Assembly: GCF_030009775.1 (NCBI RefSeq)
Contig: NZ_JASCTH010000025.1
Coordinates: 111,821 to 175,820, forward strand
From: Actinoplanes sandaracinus
GTDB lineage: Bacteria; Actinomycetota; Actinomycetes; Mycobacteriales; Micromonosporaceae
Direction of reading: 5' to 3'
DNA: 64,000 nucleotides
Part shown: positions 25,259 through 33,892 of the stretch, one piece after another
How positions within the stretch are numbered: the first letter of the stretch is position 1
How the letters are laid out: each line of letters starts with the position of its first letter
Made by a program: the position numbers and the translations under genes
The notes under the pieces: model-generated
Database searches by the model: none
What the model saw: only the letters and a program-made list of their open reading frames with translations
What the model was told of the DNA's origin: nothing

Positions 25259-25867
25259 TCAGCCCTTTCGGATCACCTCGCTCAGCCGGTGCAGCGCCTG
25301 CGTGCCGGACAGGTGCCCTTGATGGAGCACGGTCAGATCCTCGACCGCGCATGCCGGCGGGGCGAACCCGACCGCGCCCGCCAGCGCCGGATGCTCGCGT
25401 CCCCAGGCGAGCACCGTCTGCGACAGCCCGGCCTCCAACTCGCCGAGCGTCATCGCGTCACTGAACCACCGCATCAGCTCCTGCCGGTACGGCCAGAACG
25501 ACCACACCTTCGTCTCGTCGAGGAGCTGCTCCACCGCGTCGCTGCGCAGGTAACGCCAGGCGATCTCGATCGCCCCCGGCCGGCCGTCCCCGATCAGGTC
25601 GTCGACCATGCGGTGCCGCGCGTGCGCCCCCGCCACCTCGTAGAACGTGCTCCGGCACCCCCGCGGCCCGGCCGCCGCGACGATGCTTTTCCAGGTCAGT
25701 GGCCGCTGCTGCGCCTCGAGGAGCGTCGCCGCGGCCCGGTAGTAGAGCTGCCGGGTCCGCCAGTGGTTGCGGCGTGGCGCGGTGTTCCCGGCGAGTCTGC
25801 GCACCCATGCGCCCACGGCGGTGCCGTCGAGCCCAGCGACCCTCGCCGTCCCGGCACCCGTCACCAT
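25259..25867 (-). CDS. TetR-like regulatory protein (uncertain)
   Basis: A 202-residue protein, the usual TetR length. Residues about 58-80 (TWKSIVAAAGPRGCRSTFYEVAG) line up with the TetR helix-turn-helix (T-x-x-x-IAAAAGVSRGTFY), with an unusual RGC insertion before the recognition helix. The N-terminal NHWRTRQLYYRAAATLLEA also fits helix 1. The remaining 120 residues are helical with no recognised ligand motif. No coregulated neighbour is evident: a possible HNH remnant lies downstream, and a 329-bp gap lies upstream. The degenerate helix-turn-helix leaves some doubt. Confidence 0.6.
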   Translation of the reverse strand: MVTGAGTARVAGLDGTAVGAWVRRLAGNTAPRRNHWRTRQLYYRAAATLLEAQQRPLTWKSIVAAAGPRGCRSTFYEVAGAHARHRMVDDLIGDGRPGAIEIAWRYLRSDAVEQLLDETKVWSFWPYRQELMRWFSDAMTLGELEAGLSQTVLAWGREHPALAGAVGFAPPACAVEDLTVLHQGHLSGTQALHRLSEVIRKG

Positions 25868-26196
25868 CGGCCTCCCCGCCCGGTCCGGCGCGCCCGGTGT
25901 CTTCGCCCCGGGCGGCCGGTTCCTCGACCGCGGGCCGTCCTGGCGACCGCGCGGGTTGTCCCGACCGCCGATTCTGGTCGTAGACGATGATCAACTTAAG
26001 ACCCTGGGCGGCCTTTCTCTCCTGGTGCCGGTCCGATGGCCGTACGGTCACTCCTTCAGGTGGTACGGCCGCCCCGCTCTCCGGCCTTCCGCCACCGGTC
26101 CCGCCGCTCTCACCGGCTCCGCCGGACACGGCGAGGCGCCCCCGGCGTGCTGCCGGGGGCGCCTCGTGTCGTACCGCGCGATGGTGGTCTTGTGAA
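25868..26196. other. Gap without a gene; contains a strong terminator
   Basis: These 329 bp hold the 3' hairpin of the next minus-strand gene (26133-26165) and the probable promoter of the TetR-like gene near its other end. I see no convincing coding frame. Confidence 0.6.
26133..26165. terminator. Strong hairpin terminator
   Basis: A perfect 14-bp inverted repeat, GAGGCGCCCCCGGC / GCCGGGGGCGCCTC, with a 5-nt loop, 31 bp past the stop of the minus-strand membrane protein gene. Confidence 0.85.
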
Positions 26197-26811
26197 TCAG
26201 CGGGTCAGGGCGGGAACGTTGTGGACCTGACGCTCGATGAGGCGGGTCGCGAACTTCCGCACCTCGGCGTGGCGGCCCTCCGGGCTGAAGTCGCGGCCCG
26301 GCTTGTTCGCCTCGACCCACCGCTCGGACCGCTCCACCATGCGCAGCAGATCGGTCACCGCGCCCGGGTGCTGCCGGCACAGCTCGACGGCGATCGCCAG
26401 ACGGTGCTGCGGAACACCCCTCAGGTACTCCGGCATGCCGGCCTTCCAGGCGAGCGGGTGCACCAGGTAGCCGGCGGGCAGGTTGCCCGGGCCGCCCAGC
26501 GGAGCCAGGATCTGCAGCGGGTCCAGCCGCAGCGGCGGTGCCTGAACACCGGTGTAGGCGAGCCCGGCCATCGCCAGCAGCACCACGGCGATGAGGGCGA
26601 GCAGCGGGTTGCCGGTGCCGGCCGCCAGGATGATCCCGAAGGCGACCAGGACCATCCCGCCTCCGGTGATCGTTCCCGCGTTCCCGGTGGTGTCGCACAC
26701 CTCCGCCCGGGCCTCGTCGATGTATTTGCGAATGACGTTGTCCAGCAGGGGGTTGACCGGTTTCCACCGGTCACCTCGCGTGGGAACGGCGTGTTCGGAG
26801 ATGTTGCTCAT
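26197..26811 (-). CDS. Hypothetical membrane protein with two adjacent helices
   Basis: A 204-residue protein: a polar N-terminus with DNVIRKYIDEARAEVC, a pair of membrane helices (GGMVLVAFGIILAAG and LLALIAVVLLAMAGLAY), then a cytoplasmic-looking C-terminal half rich in Arg and Glu. I do not recognise a family. The ATG at 26811 has AAGGA 10 nt upstream; an in-frame ATG at 26835 lacks a ribosome site. A strong hairpin follows the stop. It is transcribed alone, with 227 bp separating it from the HAAS-domain gene upstream. Confidence 0.65.
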   Translation of the reverse strand: MSNISEHAVPTRGDRWKPVNPLLDNVIRKYIDEARAEVCDTTGNAGTITGGGMVLVAFGIILAAGTGNPLLALIAVVLLAMAGLAYTGVQAPPLRLDPLQILAPLGGPGNLPAGYLVHPLAWKAGMPEYLRGVPQHRLAIAVELCRQHPGAVTDLLRMVERSERWVEANKPGRDFSPEGRHAEVRKFATRLIERQVHNVPALTR

Positions 26812-27038
26812 GGGGGTGGAGTCCTTCCCGCTCATCCGTGTGCGGATTCCGGACTTCGAGTCGCGGCCCGATGTGACCGCGCCTTCTCCGGCAGTGCCGC
26901 GAGAATCGGCATCCCGCGGACCGAGTTGAGCTCAATCTCAGGGCCTCTTCCGCCGTCCTCCCTCGCCGGCCGCCACCGAGCTCAGGACGTCGATCGGACC
27001 GGACTGGACCGGGCCGGGCGTGCGGGGCGCGGGTGGGA

Positions 27039-28025
27039 TCAGGACAGGGGCGAGGTGAACTCGCGGCCGGTGCCGGGAACCGGGGTCGCCAGGCCGCGGC
27101 GGGCGCGTTCGGCACGGACCCCGACCTCGACGACGTCCCAGATCGCGGCGAGCACCGTGATGACGATCACGACGCCGGTGAGCCAGTCCAGCGGGTCGGT
27201 GGCGCCCCAGTTCAGCGAGGCGATCCACTCCGGGTTGAAGAACCGCCCGGTCGCGGCCAGCCAGATCACCGGCGCGGCGAACAGCACCGCCAGCGCCGCG
27301 TTGACGGCGGTCGCCGTGTGCGTCCAGGCGCCCCGGCGCAACAGCCACACCGGATAGAGGGCCTCCAGGATCAGGACCCCGATGAGGTACGGCCACCAGA
27401 ACGACCAGTTCGCCGGGTCGAGCACGGGCGCCTCGGTGAACCCGAACTGCTGCAGAACCAGGCCCGCGATCAGCAGCACCGGCCACACCACAGCGGCCGC
27501 CGTGTTGGCGGGAGTCAGGAAACCGGCCTCGTAGTGCGGCAGATCGTCCGGCGACCAGGGCTTGCGGCGCAGCTGGGGCCCGGCCACCCCGGCGCGGTCC
27601 AGCAGCGCGAAGATGAGCGTCACCCAGAACACCATGTGCGCGCCGACGGTCAGCGCCGTCCCGACGACGGTGCCGATGACCTCGCCGATCGTCGCCTGGT
27701 CGAGGACCCGGATGACGGCGGCGACGGTGACCACCACCGGAAGCACCGTCGAGAGCAGCATGACCAGCATCCGCCGCCAGATCTGGTAGAACTCGGGGCC
27801 GATCAGGTATCGCGGGCGGCCGGCGTAACCGTCGGCCAGCCGGTCGGGGTCTCCCAGCTCCAACAAGGCCTGCTCGACGGCGGTGTCCGGGGCCTCGCCG
27901 GAGCCGACCCGGGCGTCGACCGCGTCGTCGATGGAGGTGCGCAGCTCCTGCTCGATGTCGGATCGCTGCTGCTCGGGAACCCGGCGCAGCACGGTGAAGA
28001 CGTAGCGGTCGATGAGGCTGTTCAT
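27039..28025 (-). CDS. HAAS-domain (permease-prefix-like) membrane protein
   Basis: A 328-residue protein. Residues about 1-75 are a HAAS-type regulatory domain (IDRYVFTVLRRVPEQQRSDIEQELRTSI, then ALLELGDPDRLADGYAG). Six to seven membrane helices follow. In actinobacteria this domain pairs with PadR regulators, which it is thought to contact; here the ATG overlaps the padR-like stop codon (ATGA, 28022-28025), so the two are coupled. The function is probably sensing or transport in the membrane under PadR control, by inference from this pairing. Confidence 0.85.
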   Translation of the reverse strand: MNSLIDRYVFTVLRRVPEQQRSDIEQELRTSIDDAVDARVGSGEAPDTAVEQALLELGDPDRLADGYAGRPRYLIGPEFYQIWRRMLVMLLSTVLPVVVTVAAVIRVLDQATIGEVIGTVVGTALTVGAHMVFWVTLIFALLDRAGVAGPQLRRKPWSPDDLPHYEAGFLTPANTAAAVVWPVLLIAGLVLQQFGFTEAPVLDPANWSFWWPYLIGVLILEALYPVWLLRRGAWTHTATAVNAALAVLFAAPVIWLAATGRFFNPEWIASLNWGATDPLDWLTGVVIVITVLAAIWDVVEVGVRAERARRGLATPVPGTGREFTSPLS

Positions 28026-28381
28026 TGCTCGCTCCCTGCAGTGGTGCCGGTGGGGGTGTCCAGGTCTCCGACCGCCTTGTCCAGCCGCGCCCACTCGCCG
28101 CGCAGCGCCGCCGCGATGGCGTCACCCTGCTCGGTGGTGCGGTAGAACTTCCGCGGCCGTGCCTCGTCGGTGTTCCACGAACTGGTCAGCAGGCCCTGCG
28201 CCTCCAGGCGCCGCAGCAGGGGATAGAGGGTGTTCGCCTCCACCTCGAATCCGGCCGCGCTCAACGTTTCGAGCAGCGAGTATCCATAGCCCGGCTCCCG
28301 CAGGACGGTGAGACTCGCGACGACGACCGTGCCGCGGCGCAGCTCTTGCAGATGCCCCGAGAGCGTCGCATCCATTGTCAT
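28022..28381 (-). CDS. PadR family transcriptional regulator
   Basis: About 119 residues with the PadR winged helix: LRRGTVVVASLTVLREPGYGYSLLETL, then EANTLYPLLRRLEAQGLLTSSW and RKFYRTTEQG. Helix 4 for dimerisation is short. I place the start at the ATG 28381 because the alternative at 28405 lies inside a perfect operator-like palindrome; no ribosome site is visible, so the message may be leaderless (an ATG at 28375 is also possible). It is coupled to the HAAS membrane protein gene. Self-repression through the palindrome is the likely control. Confidence 0.9.
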   Translation of the reverse strand: MTMDATLSGHLQELRRGTVVVASLTVLREPGYGYSLLETLSAAGFEVEANTLYPLLRRLEAQGLLTSSWNTDEARPRKFYRTTEQGDAIAAALRGEWARLDKAVGDLDTPTGTTAGSEQ

Positions 28382-28391
28382 GCGGCTAACG

Positions 28392-28412
28392 ATAGTGTGT
28401 CTCACACACTAT
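28392..28412. promoter_or_regulatory. Palindromic PadR operator
   Basis: ATAGTGTGT (28392-28400) and ACACACTAT (28404-28412) are exact inverted repeats around CTC, just upstream of the PadR start. Position and symmetry fit an autoregulatory site. Confidence 0.7.
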
Positions 28413-28503
28413 TGCAAGCAACACATCGACGTGTGGCTCGTCCGTCTGGTTGGCGGCGAGGCAGGCGCGAGGGGCGCGGGTATGCCAGGAACCCGTTGGC
28501 ACG

Positions 28504-28531
28504 CCTCGGGCCTCGGGCCTCGGGCCTCGGG
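28504..28531. repeat. 7-bp tandem repeat, four copies
   Basis: CCTCGGG is repeated four times head to tail upstream of the Asp23 gene promoter; a simple microsatellite. Confidence 0.8.
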
Positions 28532-28591
28532 TGAGGAAAGTTCACTAGTAGGCTCTGCCCGTTCTAATTCGGATGGGGCAGAGGGACGGAT

Positions 28592-29056
28592 ATGAGTGAC
28601 GAGGCCGAGTTCCACGCGGACCGCACGCAGGAGTTCTACCTGCCGGCCGTGGTCCCGGCCGTGCCGCCGCAGCACGGCGGCGCCGGGGTCATCGAGGTCG
28701 CGGCCTACCGGGGCGCGACCAAGTTCGAGCGTGAGGTGATCGAGAAGATCGCCTCCTCAGCCGCCCGCTCGGTGCCCGGTGTGACGGAGCTCGGCGGCGA
28801 CGTGGCCCGGTTCTTCAACTCGGTGCTGGACAAGATCGGCCTGGACAAGGTCGGCGACGCCACCCGTGGCGTGCGGGCCAAGGTGGACGGCACCGACGTG
28901 GAGATCACCGTCGTGCTGGTCATCTCGGCCGGCGAGGTGGTGGCCGACGTCACGGCCGCGGTCCGCAGCGCCGTCATCGAGGCGGTCGAGAAGTACGGGC
29001 TGCACGTCAGCGACTGCACGGTCAAGGTCGACGACATCCGCCTCCCGGATCACTGA
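28592..29056 (+). CDS. Asp23/Gls24 family envelope stress protein
   Basis: A 154-residue protein with a disordered N-terminus (DEAEFHADRTQEFYLP) and a single Asp23 domain: GVIEVAAYRGATKFEREVIEKIASSAARSVPGV, then EITVVLVISAGEVVADVTAAVRSAVIEAVEKYG and VKVDDI. Family members localise to the membrane or envelope and respond to cell-wall or alkaline stress; a specific partner is not visible. The ATG at 28592 has GAGGGACGG upstream. It is separated from the PadR operon by the palindrome and a microsatellite. Confidence 0.9.
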   Translation: MSDEAEFHADRTQEFYLPAVVPAVPPQHGGAGVIEVAAYRGATKFEREVIEKIASSAARSVPGVTELGGDVARFFNSVLDKIGLDKVGDATRGVRAKVDGTDVEITVVLVISAGEVVADVTAAVRSAVIEAVEKYGLHVSDCTVKVDDIRLPDH

Positions 29057-29170
29057 CGGGCCTCCCACCGGCCGGCCGCCGGCGTGCTGACTTTTCGCGT
29101 ATGCCCGCCAAGCGCCGCCGCGCGGCCGGTAACGTGCGGTTCGTCGGCGGCGCTAGCACCGGGAGGAACG

Positions 29171-29761
29171 ATGATCACCGTGCCGGCCGGGAGCAGTCTC
29201 ACGCTGCGCTGCCCGGATACGCAGGCGATCGTCCTCGTCTCGCTCGCCGAGGTGCGGGCGCCGTTCGTCGCCGAGCTGCCGCCGATCCCGGTGCTCAGCC
29301 TGGACGGGCCCGGCGTCCGCCGGATCGGCGTCCTGGAACTGGTCACCGCCTCCGGAGTGACCTGGGTCGAGGCCGAACTCCGCAACGACCAGCTCTCGGT
29401 CCTCGGCGACGCCCCGACCGACGTGGTCCAGCGGCGCGGCGCGGCCCGGCGGCCCGGCACCTATCCGGCCGTCGGCACCGCGCAGGTCGAGAACATCGAC
29501 GGCCGCCGCCTGGTCCCGCTCACCGGCCGCGTCGAGGACATCTCCATCGACGGCCTGCTGCTGCGGGCGACCACCGACGACAACCTTCCCTCCCTGCCGT
29601 ACGGGATAGAGCGCACCCTCCTGCACGTGTCGATGCCGTGGGGCGAGATGACGGCCGCCGTCAAGACCGTCGACCAGCGGGCCGACCTGCTGCGCGGCAC
29701 CTACGAGTGGATGGAGCCGAAAGGCACCGAGGAACTGGCCCGCTTCTGCGCCGCACGCTGA
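29171..29761 (+). CDS. PilZ-like domain protein, possible cyclic-di-GMP receptor
   Basis: A 196-residue protein of two beta-rich halves, as in YcgR-type proteins. Around residues 85-135 there is RRGAARRP followed by GRVEDISIDGLLLRAT: the D-x-S-x-x-G element of PilZ is present, while the RxxxR arm is plausible but not in ideal spacing. The ATG at 29171 has GGGAGGAACG upstream. With two GGDEF-EAL proteins in the window this would be a downstream effector of cyclic-di-GMP, but the genes are not linked in one operon. It converges on the PfkB kinase gene. Confidence 0.72.
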   Translation: MITVPAGSSLTLRCPDTQAIVLVSLAEVRAPFVAELPPIPVLSLDGPGVRRIGVLELVTASGVTWVEAELRNDQLSVLGDAPTDVVQRRGAARRPGTYPAVGTAQVENIDGRRLVPLTGRVEDISIDGLLLRATTDDNLPSLPYGIERTLLHVSMPWGEMTAAVKTVDQRADLLRGTYEWMEPKGTEELARFCAAR

Positions 29762-29793
29762 CCCGGTCGCCCCGGACCGCCGCGGGAGCCCGC

Positions 29794-30717
29794 TCAGCCG
29801 AGTCGTTCGCGCAGCTCTTTGTCGCGGAGATCGGGACGACCCCCGGGATGACGCACCGTGACACCGGCCGCCGCGACCGCGTAGCGCGCCGCCACCTCCA
29901 CGGGCTCCCCGCGCAGCAGCGTGACGGCGAGCGCCGCCGTGAACGCGTCACCGGCCCCGGTGGTGTCCACGACCTTCTCGTCGGTGAGCGGAAGCAGCAG
30001 GTCACCCGCGCCCCACCGGGGATTCCGCCAGACGAACAGGTTGCCGTCCGCCAGCCCCAGCACCACCAGTCCCGGTCCGGCGGCGAGCAGTTCCCGGGCG
30101 GCCGCGCGCAGCCGGTCCGGGTCGTCGCCCGGCGACCCGGTGAGCAACCGCGCCTCCTGCTCGTCGACGCGGAGCACGTCGGCGGTGGCGAGCAGCGCCT
30201 CACGCTCATCGTCGCCCGGCACGCCGTCGAGCACCACGAGCGCGCCACCGGCCCGCCCGTGCCGGGCGGCGGCGAGGGTCGCGGCCGGCGGCTGCTGCAA
30301 CTGGACGAGGACCGCGCCGGCCGCCCGTAGCCGGCCGGCGGCCCGGTCGACGTCCGCCGCGGTGAGCAGCATCGGCTCGGGCAGGTGCTGCAGGTAGCGC
30401 CAGTGCCCGGCACCGTCCAGCGCTTCGACGATCAACCCGGTGGGCGCCCCGGAGCGGCGGGCCACCATCGACACGTCGACGCCGTCGCGGTGGGCCTGGG
30501 CCAGCAGTTCGTCGCCGGCCGGGTCGGTGCCGCAGACGGCGACCAGCGCGGGGAACATGCCGAGCTGAGCCAGGGCGACGGCCTGGTTGGCGCCTTTGCC
30601 GCCGAGCATCTCGCGGCGCAGCCGCACGTCCGCCGCGCCACCGGCATCCGGCATGTCGTCGACGAGGAGCACCAGGTCGCGTGCCAGTTGCCCGACGACC
30701 ACCGCATCAGGAGTCAC
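29794..30717 (-). CDS. PfkB family carbohydrate kinase (ribokinase-like)
   Basis: A 307-residue kinase. The N-terminal family signature is GGKGANQAVALAQLG and the C-terminal one is VVDTTGAGDAFTAALA, which contains the catalytic Asp and anion hole. The overall pattern is closest to ribokinase, so phosphorylation of a pentose or nucleoside with ATP is likely; the substrate cannot be fixed. The first residues (PDAVVVGQLARDLVLLV) match the usual beta-1 strand, supporting the start at 30717. There are no sugar transport genes beside it. Confidence 0.9.
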   Translation of the reverse strand: MTPDAVVVGQLARDLVLLVDDMPDAGGAADVRLRREMLGGKGANQAVALAQLGMFPALVAVCGTDPAGDELLAQAHRDGVDVSMVARRSGAPTGLIVEALDGAGHWRYLQHLPEPMLLTAADVDRAAGRLRAAGAVLVQLQQPPAATLAAARHGRAGGALVVLDGVPGDDEREALLATADVLRVDEQEARLLTGSPGDDPDRLRAAARELLAAGPGLVVLGLADGNLFVWRNPRWGAGDLLLPLTDEKVVDTTGAGDAFTAALAVTLLRGEPVEVAARYAVAAAGVTVRHPGGRPDLRDKELRERLG

Positions 30718-30771
30718 GGCCGGAGGCGTACCCCGGAGAACGACCGGAAAACCGGAGGCGACCGGAAATGC

Positions 30772-30811
30772 GACGGCCCGGCCGGTCTTGGAGAAGACCG
30801 GCCGGGCCGTC
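30772..30811. terminator. Strong hairpin terminator after the RDD gene
   Basis: A perfect 18-bp inverted repeat (GACGGCCCGGCCGGTCTT / AAGACCGGCCGGGCCGTC) with a GGAG loop, starting 10 bp past the RDD stop on the minus strand. Confidence 0.88.
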
Positions 30812-30820
30812 GGGTCAGGC

Positions 30821-31339
30821 TCAGCGCACGACGAGGGTCTTGCACACCTTGTCGGCGAAGGTCTGCTTCTTGGCGTCCCACAGCGGGAACAGGTAGCCGA
30901 TGCCGCAGGCCAGCGAGTCGAGGATGTGGGCCAGGTCGCGCACGAACGCGCCGCCCGCGCCGATCGGCTGACCGGTGTTCTCGCCGACGAGCCGGATGCC
31001 CAGCGCCTTGCGGCCCCAGCTCTGGCCGGTCTTGCCGGCCAGGAACCAGCGGTTGTAGCCGCTCACGACGATGGCGAGCAGGAAGAAGATGTAGTAGAAC
31101 GCGTTGATGGTCGGCAGGCCGGTGGCCGCGTCCGTCCCCATGCCGAGAACCACGGCGAGGATGCCGAACGGCACGGCGACGAGGTAGTCGACCAGGTAGG
31201 CGCCGACCCGGGCGCCCCAGCCGGCGTAGGCGGCGGTGGCGGGCTGGCCGTAAGCGGGCTGGCCGTAGGCGGGCTGGCCGTACGGCTGAGACGGCTGGTT
31301 CGAGTAGGGGTCATTGGGGGGCGGGGGCGGGTAGCTCAT
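30821..31339 (-). CDS. RDD family membrane protein with proline/glutamine-rich N-terminus
   Basis: A 172-residue protein. The first 38 residues are Pro/Tyr/Gln-rich with a threefold YGQPA repeat, typical of actinomycete membrane proteins with a disordered head. The RDD domain follows: GWGARVGAYLVDYLVAVPFG has the conserved Arg and the first Asp, then FYYIFFLLAIVVSGYNRWFL and TGQSWGRKALGIRLV. Three membrane helices are expected. Function is unknown for most of the family; some are ion antiporters. The start at 31339 gives MSYPPPPP. A very strong terminator follows, so it is probably monocistronic or cotranscribed only with the DUF2752 gene 29 bp upstream. Confidence 0.88.
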   Translation of the reverse strand: MSYPPPPPNDPYSNQPSQPYGQPAYGQPAYGQPATAAYAGWGARVGAYLVDYLVAVPFGILAVVLGMGTDAATGLPTINAFYYIFFLLAIVVSGYNRWFLAGKTGQSWGRKALGIRLVGENTGQPIGAGGAFVRDLAHILDSLACGIGYLFPLWDAKKQTFADKVCKTLVVR

Positions 31340-31368
31340 ACTTCGATCCTTAAGAAGGGCGGGCTCGG

Positions 31369-31758
31369 TCAGAGCCGATGCAGTTGGAAAAGCCAGCTCG
31401 CGACAGCGAGCAGCCCAGCGATCCAGCCCATCCGCCGCCGTTGTCGCGGCGACCACGGGCGCGGCCGGTCCAGCACACCCGCGGCACGCAGCGCCACGAG
31501 TGGACCGGCGGCGACGGTCAACGCCGCCAAGCCGAAGATCAGAGGGTTCGCGTGGAGAGCCGTGTCGAACTGGCCACGCACCAACGCCACGGCGGCGGTC
31601 GTCAGACCGCAACCGGGGCACGGCACGCCGGTCATCGTCCGGAGTGGGCACGGCAGGCCCAATCCGGTACTGGCGGTGACCGTCGGCCAGACCACCGCAC
31701 CGACGGCGGCGAGCGCGCCGAAGGCGCCCACCCGTTCGGGCACGGAGAACTCACGCAT
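31369..31758 (-). CDS. DUF2752 membrane protein
   Basis: A 129-residue protein with the DUF2752 signature CPLRTMTGVPCPGCGLTTAAVALVRGQFDTALHANPL (its C-x-x-C-G and the downstream L-H-A-N-P are diagnostic; quoted only to define the motif boundaries at about residues 36-70). Three membrane helices. The cysteine pairs suggest metal or redox chemistry at the membrane, but the family has no assigned role. The ATG at 31758 follows CGAGGTG. It lies 29 bp upstream of the RDD gene in the same direction, so the two are probably one operon. Confidence 0.88.
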   Translation of the reverse strand: MREFSVPERVGAFGALAAVGAVVWPTVTASTGLGLPCPLRTMTGVPCPGCGLTTAAVALVRGQFDTALHANPLIFGLAALTVAAGPLVALRAAGVLDRPRPWSPRQRRRMGWIAGLLAVASWLFQLHRL

Positions 31759-32069
31759 GCAAACACCTCGAGATCTATAGAGCCCGAGGATCATAAGGGT
31801 GGCCCCTGATCTGCGGCGACCCCTTAACCGGCAGTTTTGAAGGGGTGTCCGGCGTTGTTGATCACCACTGGCCGCCGGACGGCCGTGCGACCGGCACAGG
31901 GGTGCCACCGGCCCCGCAACGCATGCCGCGTCCCGGCCACCTAGTGTGTCGGGTTTTCACCTTTCGGAGTACACGGATGCGGGCCTCCGCCATCCGTCAG
32001 CCCCGCCGCCCCGGCCCTCTCGCGGCCCGCGGGCGGCGGCCCGGCGGATCGCGACGTAGCGTTGGTGCG
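31759..32069. other. Divergent intergenic region
   Basis: This 311-bp gap separates the DUF2752 and SelO genes. It contains the inverted repeat ACCCCTT / AAGGGGT (31819-31825 and 31840-31846) and, at its right end, TAGCGT (32057-32062) 7 nt before the SelO GTG, a likely leaderless promoter. No gene is seen. Confidence 0.5.
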
Positions 32070-33497
32070 GTGAGCGACGCCCCCACCCTCGGTACCCGTT
32101 TCGCCGACGAACTGCCTGAGATGGCGGTGCCGTGGCAGGCCGCCGAGCCGCCCGCGCCGCGCCTGCTCGTCCTCAACGAGCCGCTCGCCGCCGAGCTCGG
32201 CCTCGACGCCGGCTGGCTGCGCGGCCCCGACGGCCTGCGGTTCCTCACCGGCACCGGCCTGCCCGACGGCGCCAAGCCGGTCGCCCAGGCCTACGCCGGC
32301 CACCAGTTCGGCGGCTACTCACCCCGCCTCGGCGACGGCCGGGCGCTGCTTCTGGGTGAGATCGACGGCCGCGATCTGCACCTCAAAGGCTCCGGCCGCA
32401 CCCCCTTCGCCCGTGGTGGCGACGGGCTGGCCGCGGTCGGGCCGATGCTGCGCGAGTTCGTGATCAGCGAGGCCATGCACGCCCTCGGCATCCCCACCAC
32501 CCGGTCGCTCGCGGTGATCGCCACCGGGAAGTCGATCGTCCGGGACAATCTCGCGCCCGGCGCGATCCTCGTCCGGGTCGCCGCCAGCCACCTGCGGGTC
32601 GGCAGCTTCCAGTTCGCCCGCGCCACCGGTGACGACGGCCTGCTGCGCCGTCTCGCCGACCACGCCCTCAGCCGCCACCACCCGGGCGCCGGCGACGCGT
32701 TCGGCCTCTACCGGGCGGTCGTCGGCGCGCAGGCCGACCTGGTCGCCGACTGGATGCTGACCGGCTTCGTCCACGGCGTCATGAACACCGACAACATGAC
32801 GATTTCCGGCGAGACCATCGATTACGGTCCGTGCGCCTTCATGGACGCCTTCGACCCGGCGACCGTCTTCAGCTCGATCGACGAGGGTGGGCGCTACGCC
32901 TATGGCAACCAGCCCACCATCGCCCAGTGGAACCTCGCCCGTCTCGCCGAGGCGATGCTCCCGCTCTTCGACGACGACCAGGACCGCGCCATCGCGAAAG
33001 CCACCGAGGCCCTGGGCGGTTTCCGCACCCGCTATGCCGCCGCGACGCTCGCCGGATTCCGCGCCAAGCTCGGCCTGCGCGAGGCCGACACGGCCCTCAC
33101 CGAGGACCTGCTGGCCCTGCTCAAGACCCACCGCACCGACTTCACCTCGTTCTTCCGCCAGCTGGCGGCCGACGAGGCCGCCCGCCGCGCCGGCGAGCCG
33201 GCGCAGACCGCGCGGCGGACGCCGGAGGAATCACCCGACCCCTTCCTCGACTGGATCAAACGGTGGCGCGCCCTCGATCCCGACCTCGACGCGATGAACC
33301 GCGCCAACCCGGTCTACATCCCCCGCAACCACCTCGTCGAGGAGGCCCTCGCCGCCGCCACCGACGGCGACCTGGCTCCGCTGCACCGGCTCCTCGAAGC
33401 GGTCACCGCGCCGTTCGACGAGCGGCCGGGCCTCGCCCGTTTCGCCGAGCCGGCCCCGCCGGACTTCGGCGCCTACCGCACCTTCTGCGGCACCTGA
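32070..33497 (+). CDS. selO: SelO (YdiU/UPF0061) protein adenylyltransferase
   Basis: A 475-residue pseudokinase-fold enzyme that AMPylates protein Ser/Thr/Tyr in redox homeostasis. Signature stretches are present: QAYAGHQFGGYSPRLGDGRA near the N-terminus, the nucleotide Lys in LHLKGSGRTPFARGGDG, and the metal site VMNTDNMTISGETIDYGPCAF. It ends in YRTFCGT, the usual bacterial tail, with Cys rather than Sec. The GTG at 32070 is preferred because TAGCGT lies 7 nt upstream; the frame runs further upstream through arginine-rich sequence without family similarity. It is monocistronic. Confidence 0.93.
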   Translation: MSDAPTLGTRFADELPEMAVPWQAAEPPAPRLLVLNEPLAAELGLDAGWLRGPDGLRFLTGTGLPDGAKPVAQAYAGHQFGGYSPRLGDGRALLLGEIDGRDLHLKGSGRTPFARGGDGLAAVGPMLREFVISEAMHALGIPTTRSLAVIATGKSIVRDNLAPGAILVRVAASHLRVGSFQFARATGDDGLLRRLADHALSRHHPGAGDAFGLYRAVVGAQADLVADWMLTGFVHGVMNTDNMTISGETIDYGPCAFMDAFDPATVFSSIDEGGRYAYGNQPTIAQWNLARLAEAMLPLFDDDQDRAIAKATEALGGFRTRYAAATLAGFRAKLGLREADTALTEDLLALLKTHRTDFTSFFRQLAADEAARRAGEPAQTARRTPEESPDPFLDWIKRWRALDPDLDAMNRANPVYIPRNHLVEEALAAATDGDLAPLHRLLEAVTAPFDERPGLARFAEPAPPDFGAYRTFCGT

Positions 33498-33892
33498 GCC
33501 TCCCACGAACCCGCGCGGCCCTCGCCCCGGCTCAGGTCTCCCCGCGGCGCCGCGTCTCCGCCCGCCTTAAACCCTCATCTCGTACGCCCAGCAGGAGGCG
33601 CTGTGGCTCCGGCGCGACGTCCGGCCCGGTCCGGACCGCTGGGCCGGCTGCGGGCTGCTGCGCGGAGACGCCCGTGGGTCAGCCCTGTTCCCGCAGCTCC
33701 CGGTGACGTGCGCACCGGCCGCCATGACGACATCGCTCGTGCCGCACCCCACTGCCCGGGATCGCCCGCACCAGTAGTACCTGGTCCCGCGGTTCCTTCA
33801 CCCCCGGGGAACTCGATGGCGTGCAGCCCCGTCCGGTCGTGGCCGCTCGTTGCCGTCAGTGGCCGCGGCGTGTCGAGCGGCATCGCGCCAAC
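33498..33892. other. Gap without a convincing gene
   Basis: These 395 bp lie between the SelO and MocR genes, which converge on it. There is a weak hairpin, ACCTGAGCC / GGCTCAGGT (33492-33537, 28-nt loop), overlapping the SelO stop. One minus-strand frame begins with a reasonable-looking sequence (GLHAIEFPGGEG) but then becomes Arg/Pro-rich; I do not call it. Confidence 0.5.

Noticed and set aside
33575..33883. Small minus-strand ORF with a plausible first 35 residues
   Set aside because: The rest is Arg/Pro-rich, there is no ribosome site and no family; I leave the gap unassigned.
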